A stretch of DNA of 64,000 bases, taken from assembly GCF_009883635.2 (NCBI RefSeq), contig NZ_CP026115.2, forward strand, positions 248,001 to 312,000, given 5' to 3'. Below the pieces are notes generated by a model. It was given only the letters and a program-made list of their open reading frames with translations, searched no databases and was not told the DNA's origin. Every line of letters starts with the position of its first letter. Position 1 is the stretch's first letter. Of this stretch, positions 1-10,111 are shown piece by piece. A program made the position numbers and the translations under genes. Source of the DNA: Pseudomonas putida. Its GTDB lineage: Bacteria; Pseudomonadota; Gammaproteobacteria; Pseudomonadales; Pseudomonadaceae.

Positions 1-247
<247 letters not shown>

Positions 248-317
248 CCCCGCCTGTGCCCTTCCCCGGCCACCCGCTCCACGGGTGGCCTGCCCTCTCT
301 CTGTCTGGAGAATTCCT

Positions 318-950
318 ATGCAATTGCTCAGGCGTGTCTGGGAGCACTTCGAGGAAGGCATGATCGCCTTTCTCCTGGCGGCCATGACCTTGGTGACCTT
401 CCTCTACGTAGCGCTGAACAACCTCTACACAATGTTCTACACCCTTAGTGATCACTGGGCATTCGCCAGTGACGCCCTGCTGAGCATCGGCGATCACCTG
501 ATGGCCTACGCCCAGGAAATGACCTGGAGCATCGCCCTGACCAAGGCGCTGTTCGGCTGGCTGATTTTTTTCGGAATCTCTTATGGCGTGCGCACCGCCG
601 GCCACCTCGGCGTCGATGTGCTGGTGCGGCGCACGCCGAAGCCTGTGCAACGGGTGCTGGCGATGATCGCCTGCGCCTGCTGCCTGGCCTATGCCGGGCT
701 GTTCCTGGTAGCCAGCATCAAGTGGGTGAGCGCGGTGCTGGTGGCTGGCATCGGTGCCGAGGACCTCGACCGCTACGGCATCAAGGTCGGCCATATCGCG
801 CTGATCGTACCGTTCGGTTTCGCCCTGGTGATCATCCGCTACCTGGAAATCCTCTACCGCCTGTTCACCCACCGCCAGTACAGCCTGGGCCTCGCCGACG
901 AGGCCGCCGAAGCCAGCAAGCTGGCCAACCCCGGTGAGGAGCACCACTGA
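318..950 (+). CDS. TRAP transporter small permease (DctQ family)
   Basis: Small integral-membrane subunit of a tripartite ATP-independent periplasmic transporter, 210 residues with about four hydrophobic segments (near residues 15-40, 75-98, 118-140 and 160-180). I start at the ATG at 318 because a GGAG lies 8 bases upstream and the product then begins MQLLRRVWEHFEEG, typical of DctQ; a start at 285 would add unrelated residues. The stop codon overlaps the start of the large permease by one base, so the two are translationally coupled. It probably forms one operon with the binding protein upstream. Substrate unknown, likely a carboxylate. Confidence 0.9.
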   Translation: MQLLRRVWEHFEEGMIAFLLAAMTLVTFLYVALNNLYTMFYTLSDHWAFASDALLSIGDHLMAYAQEMTWSIALTKALFGWLIFFGISYGVRTAGHLGVDVLVRRTPKPVQRVLAMIACACCLAYAGLFLVASIKWVSAVLVAGIGAEDLDRYGIKVGHIALIVPFGFALVIIRYLEILYRLFTHRQYSLGLADEAAEASKLANPGEEHH

Positions 951-2233
951 TGACGGTTATCTGCCTGTTCCTGCTGCTGTTCGTATTCATGTTTCTCGGC
1001 GTGCCCATCGCCATCTCGCTGGGCCTGTCGGGGGCGCTGTCGATCCTGATGTTCAGCCAGGACTCGCTCAGCTCGCTGGCGATCAAGCTGTTCGAGACCT
1101 CCGACAGCTACACCTTCCTGGCCATCCCCTTCTTCCTGCTGTCGGGCGCGTTCATGACCACCGGTGGCGTGGCCCAGCGCCTGATCGACTTCGCCAATGC
1201 CTGTGTCGGGCATATTCGCGGCGGCCTGGCGATTGCCGCAGTGCTGGCGTGCATGCTGTTCGCCGCGCTGTCGGGTTCGTCGCCGGCCACCGTAGCCGCC
1301 GTCGGCTCGATTGCCGTGGCCGGCATGGTGCGCTCCGGCTACCCACGCGAGTTCGGCGCAGGGATCATCTGCAACGCCGGCACCCTGGGCATCCTGATCC
1401 CGCCGTCGATCGTCATGGTGGTGTACTCGGCGGCCACCGAGACCTCGGTCGGCAAGCTGTTCATGGCCGGCGTGGTGCCGGGCATCCTGCTCGGCGTATT
1501 CCTGATGGTGACGATCTACATCGTCGCCCGCATCAAGAAGCTGCCCGCACAACCACGCGCCACTTTCGCCGAATGGCTGAGTACCGCCCGGCGCGCGTTC
1601 TGGGGCCTGTTGCTGCTGGTGATCATCCTCGGCGGCATCTACAGCGGCATGTTCACCCCCACCGAAGCGGCGGCGGTGGCGGCGGTGTACTCGGCGTTCA
1701 TCGCGCTGTTCGTGTACAAGGACATGCGCCTGCGTGACTGCCCGAAAGTGCTGCTGGAGTCGGGCCGGCTGACCATCATGCTGCTGTTCATCATCGCCAA
1801 CGCCATGCTTTTCGCCCACGTGCTGACCACCGAGCAGATCCCCCAGCAGATCACACAGTGGGTGATGTCCGAAGGACTGACGCCGATCGGTTTCCTGATC
1901 ATGGTCAACATCGTGCTGCTGGTGGCCGGCAGCTTCATGGAGCCGTCGGCGATCATCCTGATCCTCGCGCCGATTTTCTTCCCGATCGCCATGAAGCTGG
2001 GCATCGACCCGATTCATCTGGGCATCGTGATGGTGGTGAACATGGAGATCGGCCTGGTGCACCCGCCAGTGGGGCTGAACCTGTTCGTCACCTCGGCGGT
2101 GACCGGGCTGACCCTGGGGCAGACGATTCGCGCGGCGCTGCCGTGGCTGTCGATCCTGCTGCTGTTCCTGGTGCTGGTGACCTATGTGCCATTCATCTCG
2201 CTGGCGCTGCCGGAGTGGTTGGGTATGCCCTGA
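950..2233 (+). CDS. TRAP transporter large permease (DctM family)
   Basis: The 427-residue channel-forming subunit of the same TRAP system, nearly all hydrophobic with about 12 membrane segments. The family signature is clear: GLSGALSILMF near the N-terminus, GSSPATVAAVGSIA around residue 110, and a C-terminal MEIGLVHPPVGLNLFV stretch. Its length is normal for DctM. It is the last gene of the operon and is followed by a REP pair. It imports the ligand of the partial DctP protein using the sodium or proton gradient. Confidence 0.93.
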   Translation: MTVICLFLLLFVFMFLGVPIAISLGLSGALSILMFSQDSLSSLAIKLFETSDSYTFLAIPFFLLSGAFMTTGGVAQRLIDFANACVGHIRGGLAIAAVLACMLFAALSGSSPATVAAVGSIAVAGMVRSGYPREFGAGIICNAGTLGILIPPSIVMVVYSAATETSVGKLFMAGVVPGILLGVFLMVTIYIVARIKKLPAQPRATFAEWLSTARRAFWGLLLLVIILGGIYSGMFTPTEAAAVAAVYSAFIALFVYKDMRLRDCPKVLLESGRLTIMLLFIIANAMLFAHVLTTEQIPQQITQWVMSEGLTPIGFLIMVNIVLLVAGSFMEPSAIILILAPIFFPIAMKLGIDPIHLGIVMVVNMEIGLVHPPVGLNLFVTSAVTGLTLGQTIRAALPWLSILLLFLVLVTYVPFISLALPEWLGMP

Positions 2234-2257
2234 CGCCAGGGCTGAAGAGATACGTGC

Positions 2258-2355
2258 AGGAGCGGGCTTGTCCCGCGAACACCGGCGAAGCCGGTGCCAT
2301 GAACCGCATAGTCTGGCACCGGCTTCGCCGGTGTTCGCGGGACAAGCCCGCTCCT
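2258..2355. repeat. REP element pair (inverted)
   Basis: Two P. putida-type REP copies in inverted orientation; each arm of roughly 40 bases contains an AGGAGCGGGCTTGTCCCGCG core and a GGCGAAGCCGG hairpin. It lies between the end of the TRAP operon and the end of the convergent lysR gene, where it could act as a transcription stop or mRNA stabiliser. Confidence 0.85.
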
Positions 2356-2386
2356 ACAAGGGATTGTGCAAGCCTTGAAAGTAGAA

Positions 2387-3280
2387 TCAGATCCCTCCGC
2401 CAGCCAACAGCTGACTCATCACTCCGGCCAGATCCTTGACCATCACGTCCGCCGTCGGCTTGTGCACGATGACGATCTCGTAGCTGTCCACCTCCGGCAA
2501 CCCCTGCGTCTGCCCCAGCACCCGGTGCTCAGCGGTCGCCGCCCGCGGTGGCAGCAGGCTGATGCCCATGCCGTCGGCCACCGCCGCCTGGATGCCACTG
2601 AGGCTGGAACTGGTGAAGCTGATGCGCCAGCGCCGGCCCATGCCTTCGATGGCACTGATCATGTCTTCGCGGTACAGCCCCCGTGGCGGGAAGGTCACCA
2701 GCGGAATCGGGTCGAGCTCGAACGCCGGCAGGCGCGCACTGTCGATCCACTGCAGGCGCTCGGGCCAGCACGCCACACCTTCGCGGCTGTTGCGCCGCTG
2801 CTTGAGCAGCACCAGGTCGAGCTCGCCGTTGTCGTAGGCCTGGCTGAGGTCGCGGCACAGGCCACTGGTGACTTCCAACTTGACCTGCGGGTGCAGGCGG
2901 CTGAACGCCGACAGCGCATTGGTGGTGCGCCCGCCGACGAAATCCTCAGGCACGCCCAGGCGCACGGTGACCCCGACCATGGCCCCGGCCAGGGCTTCGA
3001 GCATCTGGTCATTCAGCGCCAGCATGTGCCGGGCATAACCGAGCAAGGTCTGGCCGGCGTCGGTCGGCAATACGTCGCGGTTGCCGCGTACCAGAAGGCG
3101 ATGGCCGACCATGTCTTCGAGGCGGCGCACCTTCTGGCTGATGGTCGACTGGGTCGAGTGCAGGCGCGCGGCGGCCGTGGTGAAGCTGCCGCAATCGGCC
3201 ACCACGACGATGGCGCGCAACAGGTCGAGGTCGAACAGGGCTCTATTCGATTTAACGCTGATGGACATCTTGGTATTCAT
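2387..3280 (-). CDS. LysR family transcriptional regulator
   Basis: 297 residues with a LysR winged helix-turn-helix at about residues 15-75 (FTTAAARLHSTQSTISQKVRRLE) and a substrate-binding co-inducer domain from about residue 95. It lies downstream of the gamma-glutamyltransferase gene on the same strand and converges on the TRAP operon, so either could be its target. Ribosome-binding sequence before the first ATG is weak, and a second in-frame ATG four codons later is possible. The inducer is not recognisable. Confidence 0.9.
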   Translation of the reverse strand: MNTKMSISVKSNRALFDLDLLRAIVVVADCGSFTTAAARLHSTQSTISQKVRRLEDMVGHRLLVRGNRDVLPTDAGQTLLGYARHMLALNDQMLEALAGAMVGVTVRLGVPEDFVGGRTTNALSAFSRLHPQVKLEVTSGLCRDLSQAYDNGELDLVLLKQRRNSREGVACWPERLQWIDSARLPAFELDPIPLVTFPPRGLYREDMISAIEGMGRRWRISFTSSSLSGIQAAVADGMGISLLPPRAATAEHRVLGQTQGLPEVDSYEIVIVHKPTADVMVKDLAGVMSQLLAGGGI

Positions 3281-3333
3281 CTACTGAATGACAAGACTGA
3301 CTTCTACCACGTCACTCCAGGCCCGGCAACGCG

Positions 3334-5124
3334 CTAGTCGCCGAGCGCTACCCCCTCGCGCCGCGGGTCGGCGCCACCGGCCCAACCCTCGGCAGTGCGC
3401 TGGATGATCTGCGTGCCGCTGGTCATGGTCATCGGCGTGACCTCGTGGCCCCACGCGGCCAGCTGGCGGATCAGCGCTGGGCTGGCCAGACCGGCTTCCA
3501 CTTCGGTCCCGGCGTTACGGCTGCCGAAATTGGGCAGGTTGGCCGCCTGTTGCGGGTCGAGATGCCAGTCCAGCAGGCCGATCAACGCCTTGTTCACGTA
3601 GCCGATGATCTGCGAGCCGCCTGGGGAGCCGAGGCTCGCCACCAGCTCGCCCGAGGCGCGCGAGAACACCAGGGTTGGCGCCATCGCCGACAACGGCCGC
3701 TTGCCGGGCTGCACCCGGTTGGCCACCGGCTTGCCGTTTTCCGCAGGCAGGAAGGAAAAGTCTGTCAGGTGGTTGTTCAGCAAAAAGCCGCCGACCATCA
3801 GGTGCGAACCGAATGCCGATTCCACCGACGTGGTCATGGACAGGGCCTGGCCACTGTCATCGACGGCAGACAGGTGCGAGGTGGAAATCCGCAGCGGCGA
3901 GCGGTCGGGCGCCAGGGCCAGGTTGGCATCCTGCGGGGTGCCCGGGCGGGCGTGCTTCATGCTGTACTCGCCGACCCGCTTGGCGCGCTCGGCAAGGTAG
4001 GCCGGGTCGAGCAACGACTTGACCGGCACCGGCACGTAGTCGCTGTCGGCCAGGTACTGGGCGCGGTCGGCGTAGGCCAGGCGCTCGGCTTCGGCTACCA
4101 GGTGCACGGCCTGCGGCGCGGGTTCGAGCCCCGCCACGGAGGTCACCTGGCGCGGCGGCAGGTCGGCCAGGTCACGCTTCGCCGAGCTGCGCTTCAAGGC
4201 GTCGAGAATGCCCAGGGTCTGCAACACGGTCACCCCACCGGACGACGGCGGCGGCATGCCGCAAATGGTCCAGGCCTTGTACGGGCCGCAGACCGGTTCG
4301 CGCTCCTTGGCCTGGTAACCCTGCAAATCTTCGAGCGACAACTGCCCGGCATTGGCGTGTTGACGCACTTCAGCCACCATGGCTTGGGCAATCTCACCCC
4401 TGTAGAAAGCATCGACGCCCTGCTCTGCAATGCGCTCGAAGGTCTGCGCAAGCGCCGGATTGCGCAGGATAGTGCCGACGGCCAGCGGTTTGCCCCGGTC
4501 ATCCAGAAAGTACTTCGCCATGGCCGGCGAGCTGGCAATGAAGGGGTCACCGGCCACCAACGTGTGCAGCCGTTCGGAAACCGCAAAACCGTTGCGCGCC
4601 AGGGCGATGGCCGGCGCGAACAAGTCCTTCCACGGCAGTTTGCCGTGCTGATCATGGGCCAGTTTCAGCGCCCGCAACACGCCTGGCACCCCCACCGAGC
4701 GCCCGCCGATCTGCGCTGCGCGAAACGGCATGGGCGAACCATCCGCTTGCAGGAACAATGCTTCCGTCACCCCTGCCGGTGCGGTTTCACGGCCGTCGAA
4801 GGTCTGCACGCGCTGACCATCCCAGTACAGAATGAACGCGCCGCCTCCAATGCCACTGGATTGCGGCTCGACCAAGGTCAGCACCATCTGCATGGCGATC
4901 GCCGCATCGATGGCGCTGCCACCGGCACGCAACATCGTCCGCCCGGCCTCGCTGGCCAGCGGGTTGGCGGCCGCCACCATGTGCCGGCTGGCGTGCACCG
5001 GCTGCAGGCCACTGCGGTAGCCGGACTCCAGCTCCGGTGGCGTGGGCAGCACCTGGTCGGCCCAGACAACGCCACTGGCCGTTGCCAGGCACAAGGTGGT
5101 GATCAGCGTAGTGAAAACCCTCAT
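3334..5124 (-). CDS. ggt: Gamma-glutamyltransferase
   Basis: Periplasmic enzyme that hydrolyses or transfers the gamma-glutamyl group of glutathione and related compounds. The 596-residue precursor starts with a signal peptide (about residues 1-22, ending VVWA), has the large-subunit motif GGSAIDAAIAMQMVL near residue 68, and the autoprocessing site at about residue 415 in ISTSHLSAVDD, where the threonine becomes the N-terminal nucleophile of the small subunit. The glycine-rich turn SSGGVTVLQ and the LGSPGGSQII block are also present. Length is normal. It is transcribed away from the ankyrin gene and may share transcripts with the LysR gene 53 bases downstream. Confidence 0.93.
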   Translation of the reverse strand: MRVFTTLITTLCLATASGVVWADQVLPTPPELESGYRSGLQPVHASRHMVAAANPLASEAGRTMLRAGGSAIDAAIAMQMVLTLVEPQSSGIGGGAFILYWDGQRVQTFDGRETAPAGVTEALFLQADGSPMPFRAAQIGGRSVGVPGVLRALKLAHDQHGKLPWKDLFAPAIALARNGFAVSERLHTLVAGDPFIASSPAMAKYFLDDRGKPLAVGTILRNPALAQTFERIAEQGVDAFYRGEIAQAMVAEVRQHANAGQLSLEDLQGYQAKEREPVCGPYKAWTICGMPPPSSGGVTVLQTLGILDALKRSSAKRDLADLPPRQVTSVAGLEPAPQAVHLVAEAERLAYADRAQYLADSDYVPVPVKSLLDPAYLAERAKRVGEYSMKHARPGTPQDANLALAPDRSPLRISTSHLSAVDDSGQALSMTTSVESAFGSHLMVGGFLLNNHLTDFSFLPAENGKPVANRVQPGKRPLSAMAPTLVFSRASGELVASLGSPGGSQIIGYVNKALIGLLDWHLDPQQAANLPNFGSRNAGTEVEAGLASPALIRQLAAWGHEVTPMTMTSGTQIIQRTAEGWAGGADPRREGVALGD

Positions 5125-5239
5125 CGTCGTGCATCCCGTCTTTAACTATTGAGCCGTTCACTATGGGTCATGCGCATTTCTATCTCCAAGCCGGTAGGAC
5201 TTCTCTAGGATACGGGCAAGTCATTCAGGAGCCCTCGCC

Positions 5240-5890
5240 ATGCGTTTAACCCTTGCCGTCCTGGTCCTCGCCCTTGGTACCAGCCTTGCAGCCCACGGCG
5301 AGACCACCGCCATGGACAAGCAGTTGCACAATGCCGCCGCACACAATGACGTCACCTACCTGCAACAGCTGCTAAAGCAAGGCGCAGGCCTGGACAGCCG
5401 CGATGGCCAGGGGCGCACTGCCTTGCTGGTGGCCACCCATGAGAACCAGGTTGCAGCAGCGGAAGCACTGATCGAGGCCGGTGCGGATGTGAACGCCAAG
5501 GACAACATCAACGACAGCCCGTACCTGTATGCCGGGGCGCGTGGCTTGAATGAAATCCTGAAGCTGACGCTGAGCCATGGTGCCGACCTCAAGAGCACTA
5601 ACCGCTACGGCGGCACCGCGCTGATTCCGGCGGCCGAGCGCGGGCATGTGGACACCGTGCAGATGCTGATCGATGCGGGGGTGGACGTGAATCACCTGAA
5701 CCGCCTGCACTGGACCGCGCTGCTCGAAGCGGTGATCCTCGGCGATGGTGGGCCGCGCCATGTGGAGATCGTCCGGCGCCTGCTGGCAGCGGGGGCGGAT
5801 CGGCAGATTGCCGACAAGGACGGGGTGACCGCGCTGGCGCATGCGCGCCAGCGGGGGTATCAGGAAATGGTACAGCTGCTCAGCCACTGA
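5240..5890 (+). CDS. Periplasmic ankyrin-repeat protein
   Basis: 216 residues: a signal peptide (about 1-20, ending LAAHG) followed by four to five ankyrin repeats that fill the rest of the protein, with typical GRTALLVATHENQVAAAEALI and GADVNAKD units. It should be a secreted solenoid that binds another protein; in pseudomonads similar proteins accompany catalase or other envelope enzymes, but no such partner is adjacent. A CAGGAG ribosome-binding site sits 9 bases before the ATG. It is divergent from ggt. Specific function unknown. Confidence 0.85.
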   Translation: MRLTLAVLVLALGTSLAAHGETTAMDKQLHNAAAHNDVTYLQQLLKQGAGLDSRDGQGRTALLVATHENQVAAAEALIEAGADVNAKDNINDSPYLYAGARGLNEILKLTLSHGADLKSTNRYGGTALIPAAERGHVDTVQMLIDAGVDVNHLNRLHWTALLEAVILGDGGPRHVEIVRRLLAAGADRQIADKDGVTALAHARQRGYQEMVQLLSH

Positions 5891-5903
5891 GGCCTGCACA
5901 GTA

Positions 5904-5979
5904 CCTGTGGGAGTGGGTTCACCCGCGAATCCTGTAGTGGATTCACCGCCGCATTCGCGGGTAAACCCGCTCCCACAGG
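5904..5979. repeat. REP-like inverted repeat
   Basis: Imperfect inverted pair with CCTGTGGGAG/CTCCCACAGG ends and internal GGGTTCACCCGCGAAT and ATTCGCGGGTAAACCC. It lies between the convergent ankyrin and pobA genes and is probably a bidirectional transcription end. Confidence 0.75.
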
Positions 5980-6005
5980 GATTGCGCCTTGCACCAAATG
6001 TCGGA

Positions 6006-7287
<1,282 letters not shown>

Positions 7288-7322
7288 AAAAAACGTTCGA
7301 TTAACGGACAGGCGATCACGAC

Positions 7323-8201
7323 ATGAGATCCACCCTCCCCGGCGTTCCGCTGTTCCAGTTGTATGGCGAAAACCAGCACTGGCCCGGCACCGACCTGCTG
7401 CATTGCGAGTCGATCCCGGCACGCAGCCGCCTGCACCACTGGGAGATCAAGCCGCACCAGCACGCCGAGCTGTTCCAGCTGCTGTATGTGCAGCGCGGCA
7501 AGGCCCAGGTGGAAATCGAAGGCGTGCGCAGCACCATCCTCGAGGCTGCGATACAGGTGGTGCCCCCCCTGACCGTGCACGGCTTTCGCTTCAGCGCCGA
7601 TATCCAGGGCAATGTGCTGACCTTCGGCACCGCGCTGGTGGCCGACCTGGAGCAGCGCCTTGGCGCGCCGCTGGGAGTGCTGGCGAAAGCGGCGTGTTAC
7701 CTGCTGGGCAAGGACCGCATCCAACTGCGCGGCCTGATCGAAACCTTGCAGCAGGAATACCAGGGCAACGCTCCTGCACGGGCGGCCATGCTCGAAGCGC
7801 TGGTGACCGCGCTGATGGTGTGGATCAGCCGCCGCCAGCAACTGGGGCAGGCCCCGCGCACCCGCGACGAGCGTGACCGGCAGCTGCTCGGCCAGTACCT
7901 GCGGCTGGTCGAGGCGCATTACCGCGAACACCTCTCGGTCGAGGACTTCGCTGCGCGTCTGAACATCCCCAGCCTGCAGCTCAACCAGCTGTGCCGGGCG
8001 CTGAGCGGGCAGACCGCGTTGCAGGTCATCCACCAGCGCCTGCTGCTGGAGGCACGGCGCAACCTCATCTATACGCGCATGAGCATCGGCCAGCTGTCGG
8101 ACAGCCTGGGCTTCAGCGACCCGACCTACTTCGCCCGCTTCTTCAAGCGCCTGAGCGGGCAGACGCCCAATGGCTACCGGCGTGCGGTGCAGCCGGACTG
8201 A
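7323..8201 (+). CDS. pobC: AraC family regulator of pobA (PobC-like)
   Basis: 292 residues: an N-terminal cupin-type effector domain (about 15-150) and a C-terminal pair of helix-turn-helices (about 190-288) with the AraC signature ending FSDPTYFARFFKRLSGQTP. From established knowledge, P. putida controls pobA with an AraC/XylS regulator called PobC rather than the IclR-type PobR of Acinetobacter; the divergent position next to pobA fits that. It should activate pobA with 4-hydroxybenzoate. Confidence 0.8.
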   Translation: MRSTLPGVPLFQLYGENQHWPGTDLLHCESIPARSRLHHWEIKPHQHAELFQLLYVQRGKAQVEIEGVRSTILEAAIQVVPPLTVHGFRFSADIQGNVLTFGTALVADLEQRLGAPLGVLAKAACYLLGKDRIQLRGLIETLQQEYQGNAPARAAMLEALVTALMVWISRRQQLGQAPRTRDERDRQLLGQYLRLVEAHYREHLSVEDFAARLNIPSLQLNQLCRALSGQTALQVIHQRLLLEARRNLIYTRMSIGQLSDSLGFSDPTYFARFFKRLSGQTPNGYRRAVQPD

Positions 8202-8206
8202 TCCGC

Positions 8207-8222
8207 TTGACGTAAACGTCAA
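8207..8222. promoter_or_regulatory. LiuR-type MerR operator
   Basis: TTGACGTAAACGTCAA is a near-perfect 16-base palindrome 43 bases before the MerR gene and overlaps a TTGACG -35 box. It closely resembles the published LiuR operator (TTGACGTTAACGTCAA-like) of branched-chain and leucine catabolism regulons, so autoregulation of the MerR-mvaB operon is likely. Confidence 0.7.
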
Positions 8223-8264
8223 CCTGCCCTCAGGATACTGGCATACCCCACGCCGAGCCCGAGC

Positions 8265-8663
8265 ATGAGCAGCCAGACCTACAGCATCTCCGACCTCTCC
8301 CGCGAACTGGACATCACCACCCGCGCCATCCGCTTCTATGAGGAGCAGGGCCTGCTGAGCCCCGAGCGGCGTGGGCTGGAGCGCATCTATTCGGCCCGTG
8401 ACAAGGTCAGCCTGAAGCTCATCCTGCGCGGCAAGCGCATCGGCTTCTCGCTGGCCGAATGCCGTGAGCTGATCGAGCTGTACGACCCCAGCAGCGGCAA
8501 CCTCAAGCAGCTGCACAGCATGCTGGCGAAGATCGCCGAGCGTCGCGCCCAGCTTGAACAGCAGATGCTCGACATCCACCAGATGCAGCTTGAGCTGGAC
8601 ACCGCCCAGGAGCGCTGCGAACAGGCCCTGGCTGCCACTCTGAACAACAACGACAAACGCTGA
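8265..8663 (+). CDS. MerR family regulator (LiuR-like)
   Basis: 132 residues: N-terminal MerR helix-turn-helix (YSISDLSRELDITTRAIRFYE, about residues 6-26), the wing, and a C-terminal coiled coil (about 85-125) for dimerisation. There are no conserved metal-binding cysteines, as in LiuR. It is 13 bases upstream of mvaB and preceded by a LiuR-type palindrome, so it probably represses leucine/isovalerate catabolism genes, here at least HMG-CoA lyase, and responds to an acyl-CoA intermediate. Confidence 0.85.
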   Translation: MSSQTYSISDLSRELDITTRAIRFYEEQGLLSPERRGLERIYSARDKVSLKLILRGKRIGFSLAECRELIELYDPSSGNLKQLHSMLAKIAERRAQLEQQMLDIHQMQLELDTAQERCEQALAATLNNNDKR

Positions 8664-8676
8664 CAGGAACCCCACC

Positions 8677-9576
8677 ATGCCCATGCCCGCAACAGTCCGC
8701 CTGGTCGAAGTCGGCCCCCGTGACGGCCTGCAGAACGAAGCCCAGCCCATCAGCGTCGCCGACAAGGTGCGCCTGGTTGACGACCTGACCGACGCCGGGC
8801 TGAGCTACATCGAGGTCGGCAGCTTCGTTTCGCCCAAATGGGTGCCGCAGATGGCGGGCTCCGCCGAGGTGTTCGCCGGCATCCACCAGCGAGCCGGTGT
8901 TACCTATGCCGCCCTGGCCCCCAACCTGCGCGGTTTCGAGGACGCCCTGGCAGCGGGGGTGAAGGAAGTGGCAGTGTTCGCCGCCGCTTCCGAGGCCTTC
9001 TCCCAGCGCAACATCAACTGCTCGATCAGCGAAAGCCTGCAGCGCTTCGAACCGATCATGGAGGCCGCGCGCAGCCATGGCGTGCGGGTGCGCGGTTACG
9101 TGTCCTGTGTGCTGGGTTGCCCCTATGAAGGCAAGGTCAGTGCCGAGCAGGTAGCACCGGTGGCCAGGGCCCTGCACGCGATGGGCTGCTACGAGGTATC
9201 GCTGGGTGACACCATCGGCACCGGCACGGCCGGTGACACCCGTCGGCTGTTCGAGGTGGTGTCGGCCGTGGTGCCCCGCGCGCAACTGGCCGGTCACTTC
9301 CACGATACCTATGGCCAAGCCCTGGCCAACGTGTATGCCAGCCTGCTCGAAGGCATCAGCGTGTTCGACAGCTCGGTCGCCGGCCTGGGTGGCTGCCCTT
9401 ATGCCAAGGGCGCTACCGGCAACATCGCCACCGAGGATGTGCTGTACCTGCTGCAGGGGCTGGGTATCGAGACCGGTATCGACCTCGACCGGCTGATCGC
9501 CGCCGGGCAGCGCATCAGCGCTGTGCTGGGCCGGGCCAACGGCTCGCGGGTGGCACGTGCGCGCAGCGCACAATGA
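8677..9576 (+). CDS. mvaB: Hydroxymethylglutaryl-CoA lyase
   Basis: Cleaves HMG-CoA to acetyl-CoA and acetoacetate, the last step of leucine degradation. It has 299 residues, normal for the family. Seen: the N-terminal VEVGPRDGLQNE with the catalytic Arg15, the metal-binding HFHDTYGQALAN near residue 208, and the signature GLGGCPYAKGATGN with the catalytic cysteine around residue 237. It follows the MerR gene by 13 bases in an apparent two-gene operon. The other liu genes are not nearby. Confidence 0.95.
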   Translation: MPMPATVRLVEVGPRDGLQNEAQPISVADKVRLVDDLTDAGLSYIEVGSFVSPKWVPQMAGSAEVFAGIHQRAGVTYAALAPNLRGFEDALAAGVKEVAVFAAASEAFSQRNINCSISESLQRFEPIMEAARSHGVRVRGYVSCVLGCPYEGKVSAEQVAPVARALHAMGCYEVSLGDTIGTGTAGDTRRLFEVVSAVVPRAQLAGHFHDTYGQALANVYASLLEGISVFDSSVAGLGGCPYAKGATGNIATEDVLYLLQGLGIETGIDLDRLIAAGQRISAVLGRANGSRVARARSAQ

Positions 9577-9609
9577 GTTTCATGCAGGTGTCACATGAGT
9601 GTGGGTGAG

Positions 9610-9650
9610 TGTTACCGCCCCCACAGTTTTCAGCAAAAAATCGGGTAACA
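9610..9650 (+). promoter_or_regulatory. Candidate CbrB upstream activating sequence
   Basis: TGTTAC and GTAACA half-sites, 29 bases apart, lie about 85-125 bases upstream of the sigma-54 box of the small RNA. TGTTAC/GTAACA inverted half-sites are, from memory, the type of sequence bound by the enhancer-binding protein CbrB at Crc-antagonist RNA promoters. Confidence 0.55.
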
Positions 9651-9731
9651 GGGAAACAAATCGACAGATTTTCAGGTCGCTCGATTATGCCGATTTCACA
9701 CAAAGCATTGATTTTAAAGGATTTTCAAAAG

Positions 9732-9748
9732 TTGGCACGGCACCTGCT
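9732..9748 (+). promoter_or_regulatory. Sigma-54 promoter of crcY
   Basis: TTGGCACGGCACCTGCT has the invariant GG and GC dinucleotides 10 bases apart and matches the -24/-12 consensus. It places transcription start at about 9758, just before the first CA-rich motif. Confidence 0.88.
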
Positions 9749-9757
9749 ATATGTTTG

Positions 9758-10111
9758 GTACAACAACAAGAAAAACGCGATAACCAATAAAAACAACATG
9801 TAACGGCTCTGACATAACAAGAACAACACGGCAGAGGCGCAGCAAGCAGATTTTTTTGGAGTCGACAGGCTTTTCAGGGGTTCGCCCCGCGGACTGACAC
9901 AGAACAATAAAACTACCTGAAGGTAGCGGCAGTCAGGCTCGGATCCACAGGATGAAAGTAGGTCAGCGCTCAAAAAAATACGTTTGCTCTTGACCCCGGT
10001 TGGGGGTCGCACGTGACACCCAGGCTAGCCTACAAAAACAACAAAAGGCCGGCCTCAATAATAAGAAAAGAGCAGGCAACAACGCTTATGAGGGGAGCTT
10101 CGGCTCCCCTC
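9758..10111 (+). ncRNA. crcY: Crc/Hfq-sequestering small RNA CrcY
   Basis: The gap between mvaB and mgtC holds no plausible gene but carries six A-rich CA motifs: around 9761-9775, 9786-9797, 9814-9828, 9901-9913, 10032-10047 and 10057-10070, each of the AACAANAA type bound by Hfq with Crc. Transcription would start GTACAACAACAAG, like the related CrcZ. A perfect GAGGGGAGC-TTCG-GCTCCCCTC hairpin ends it. From memory CrcY of P. putida lies between the mvaB and mgtC-type genes and is about 370 nt long, matching here. The RNA titrates Hfq/Crc and relieves catabolite repression under CbrAB control. The 3' end is approximate; the hairpin lacks an immediate U run. Confidence 0.88.
10090..10111. terminator. 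Hairpin shared by crcY and mgtC ends
   Basis: GAGGGGAGC and GCTCCCCTC form a 9-bp stem on a UUCG loop. It overlaps the stop codon of mgtC on the minus strand and is the only strong candidate end for crcY on the plus strand. No good U tract follows on either side, so efficiency is uncertain. Confidence 0.6.

Noticed and set aside
3445..5145. 566-codon open frame on the plus strand
   Set aside because: Antisense shadow of the gamma-glutamyltransferase gene; composition is low-complexity Arg/Gly/His and no domain is recognisable. GC-rich codon bias keeps this frame open.
9577..10012. Short open frames at 9599-9803 and 9725-10012 as small proteins
   Set aside because: They lie in the crcY promoter and transcript, have no ribosome-binding sites and the translated sequence follows the CA motifs.
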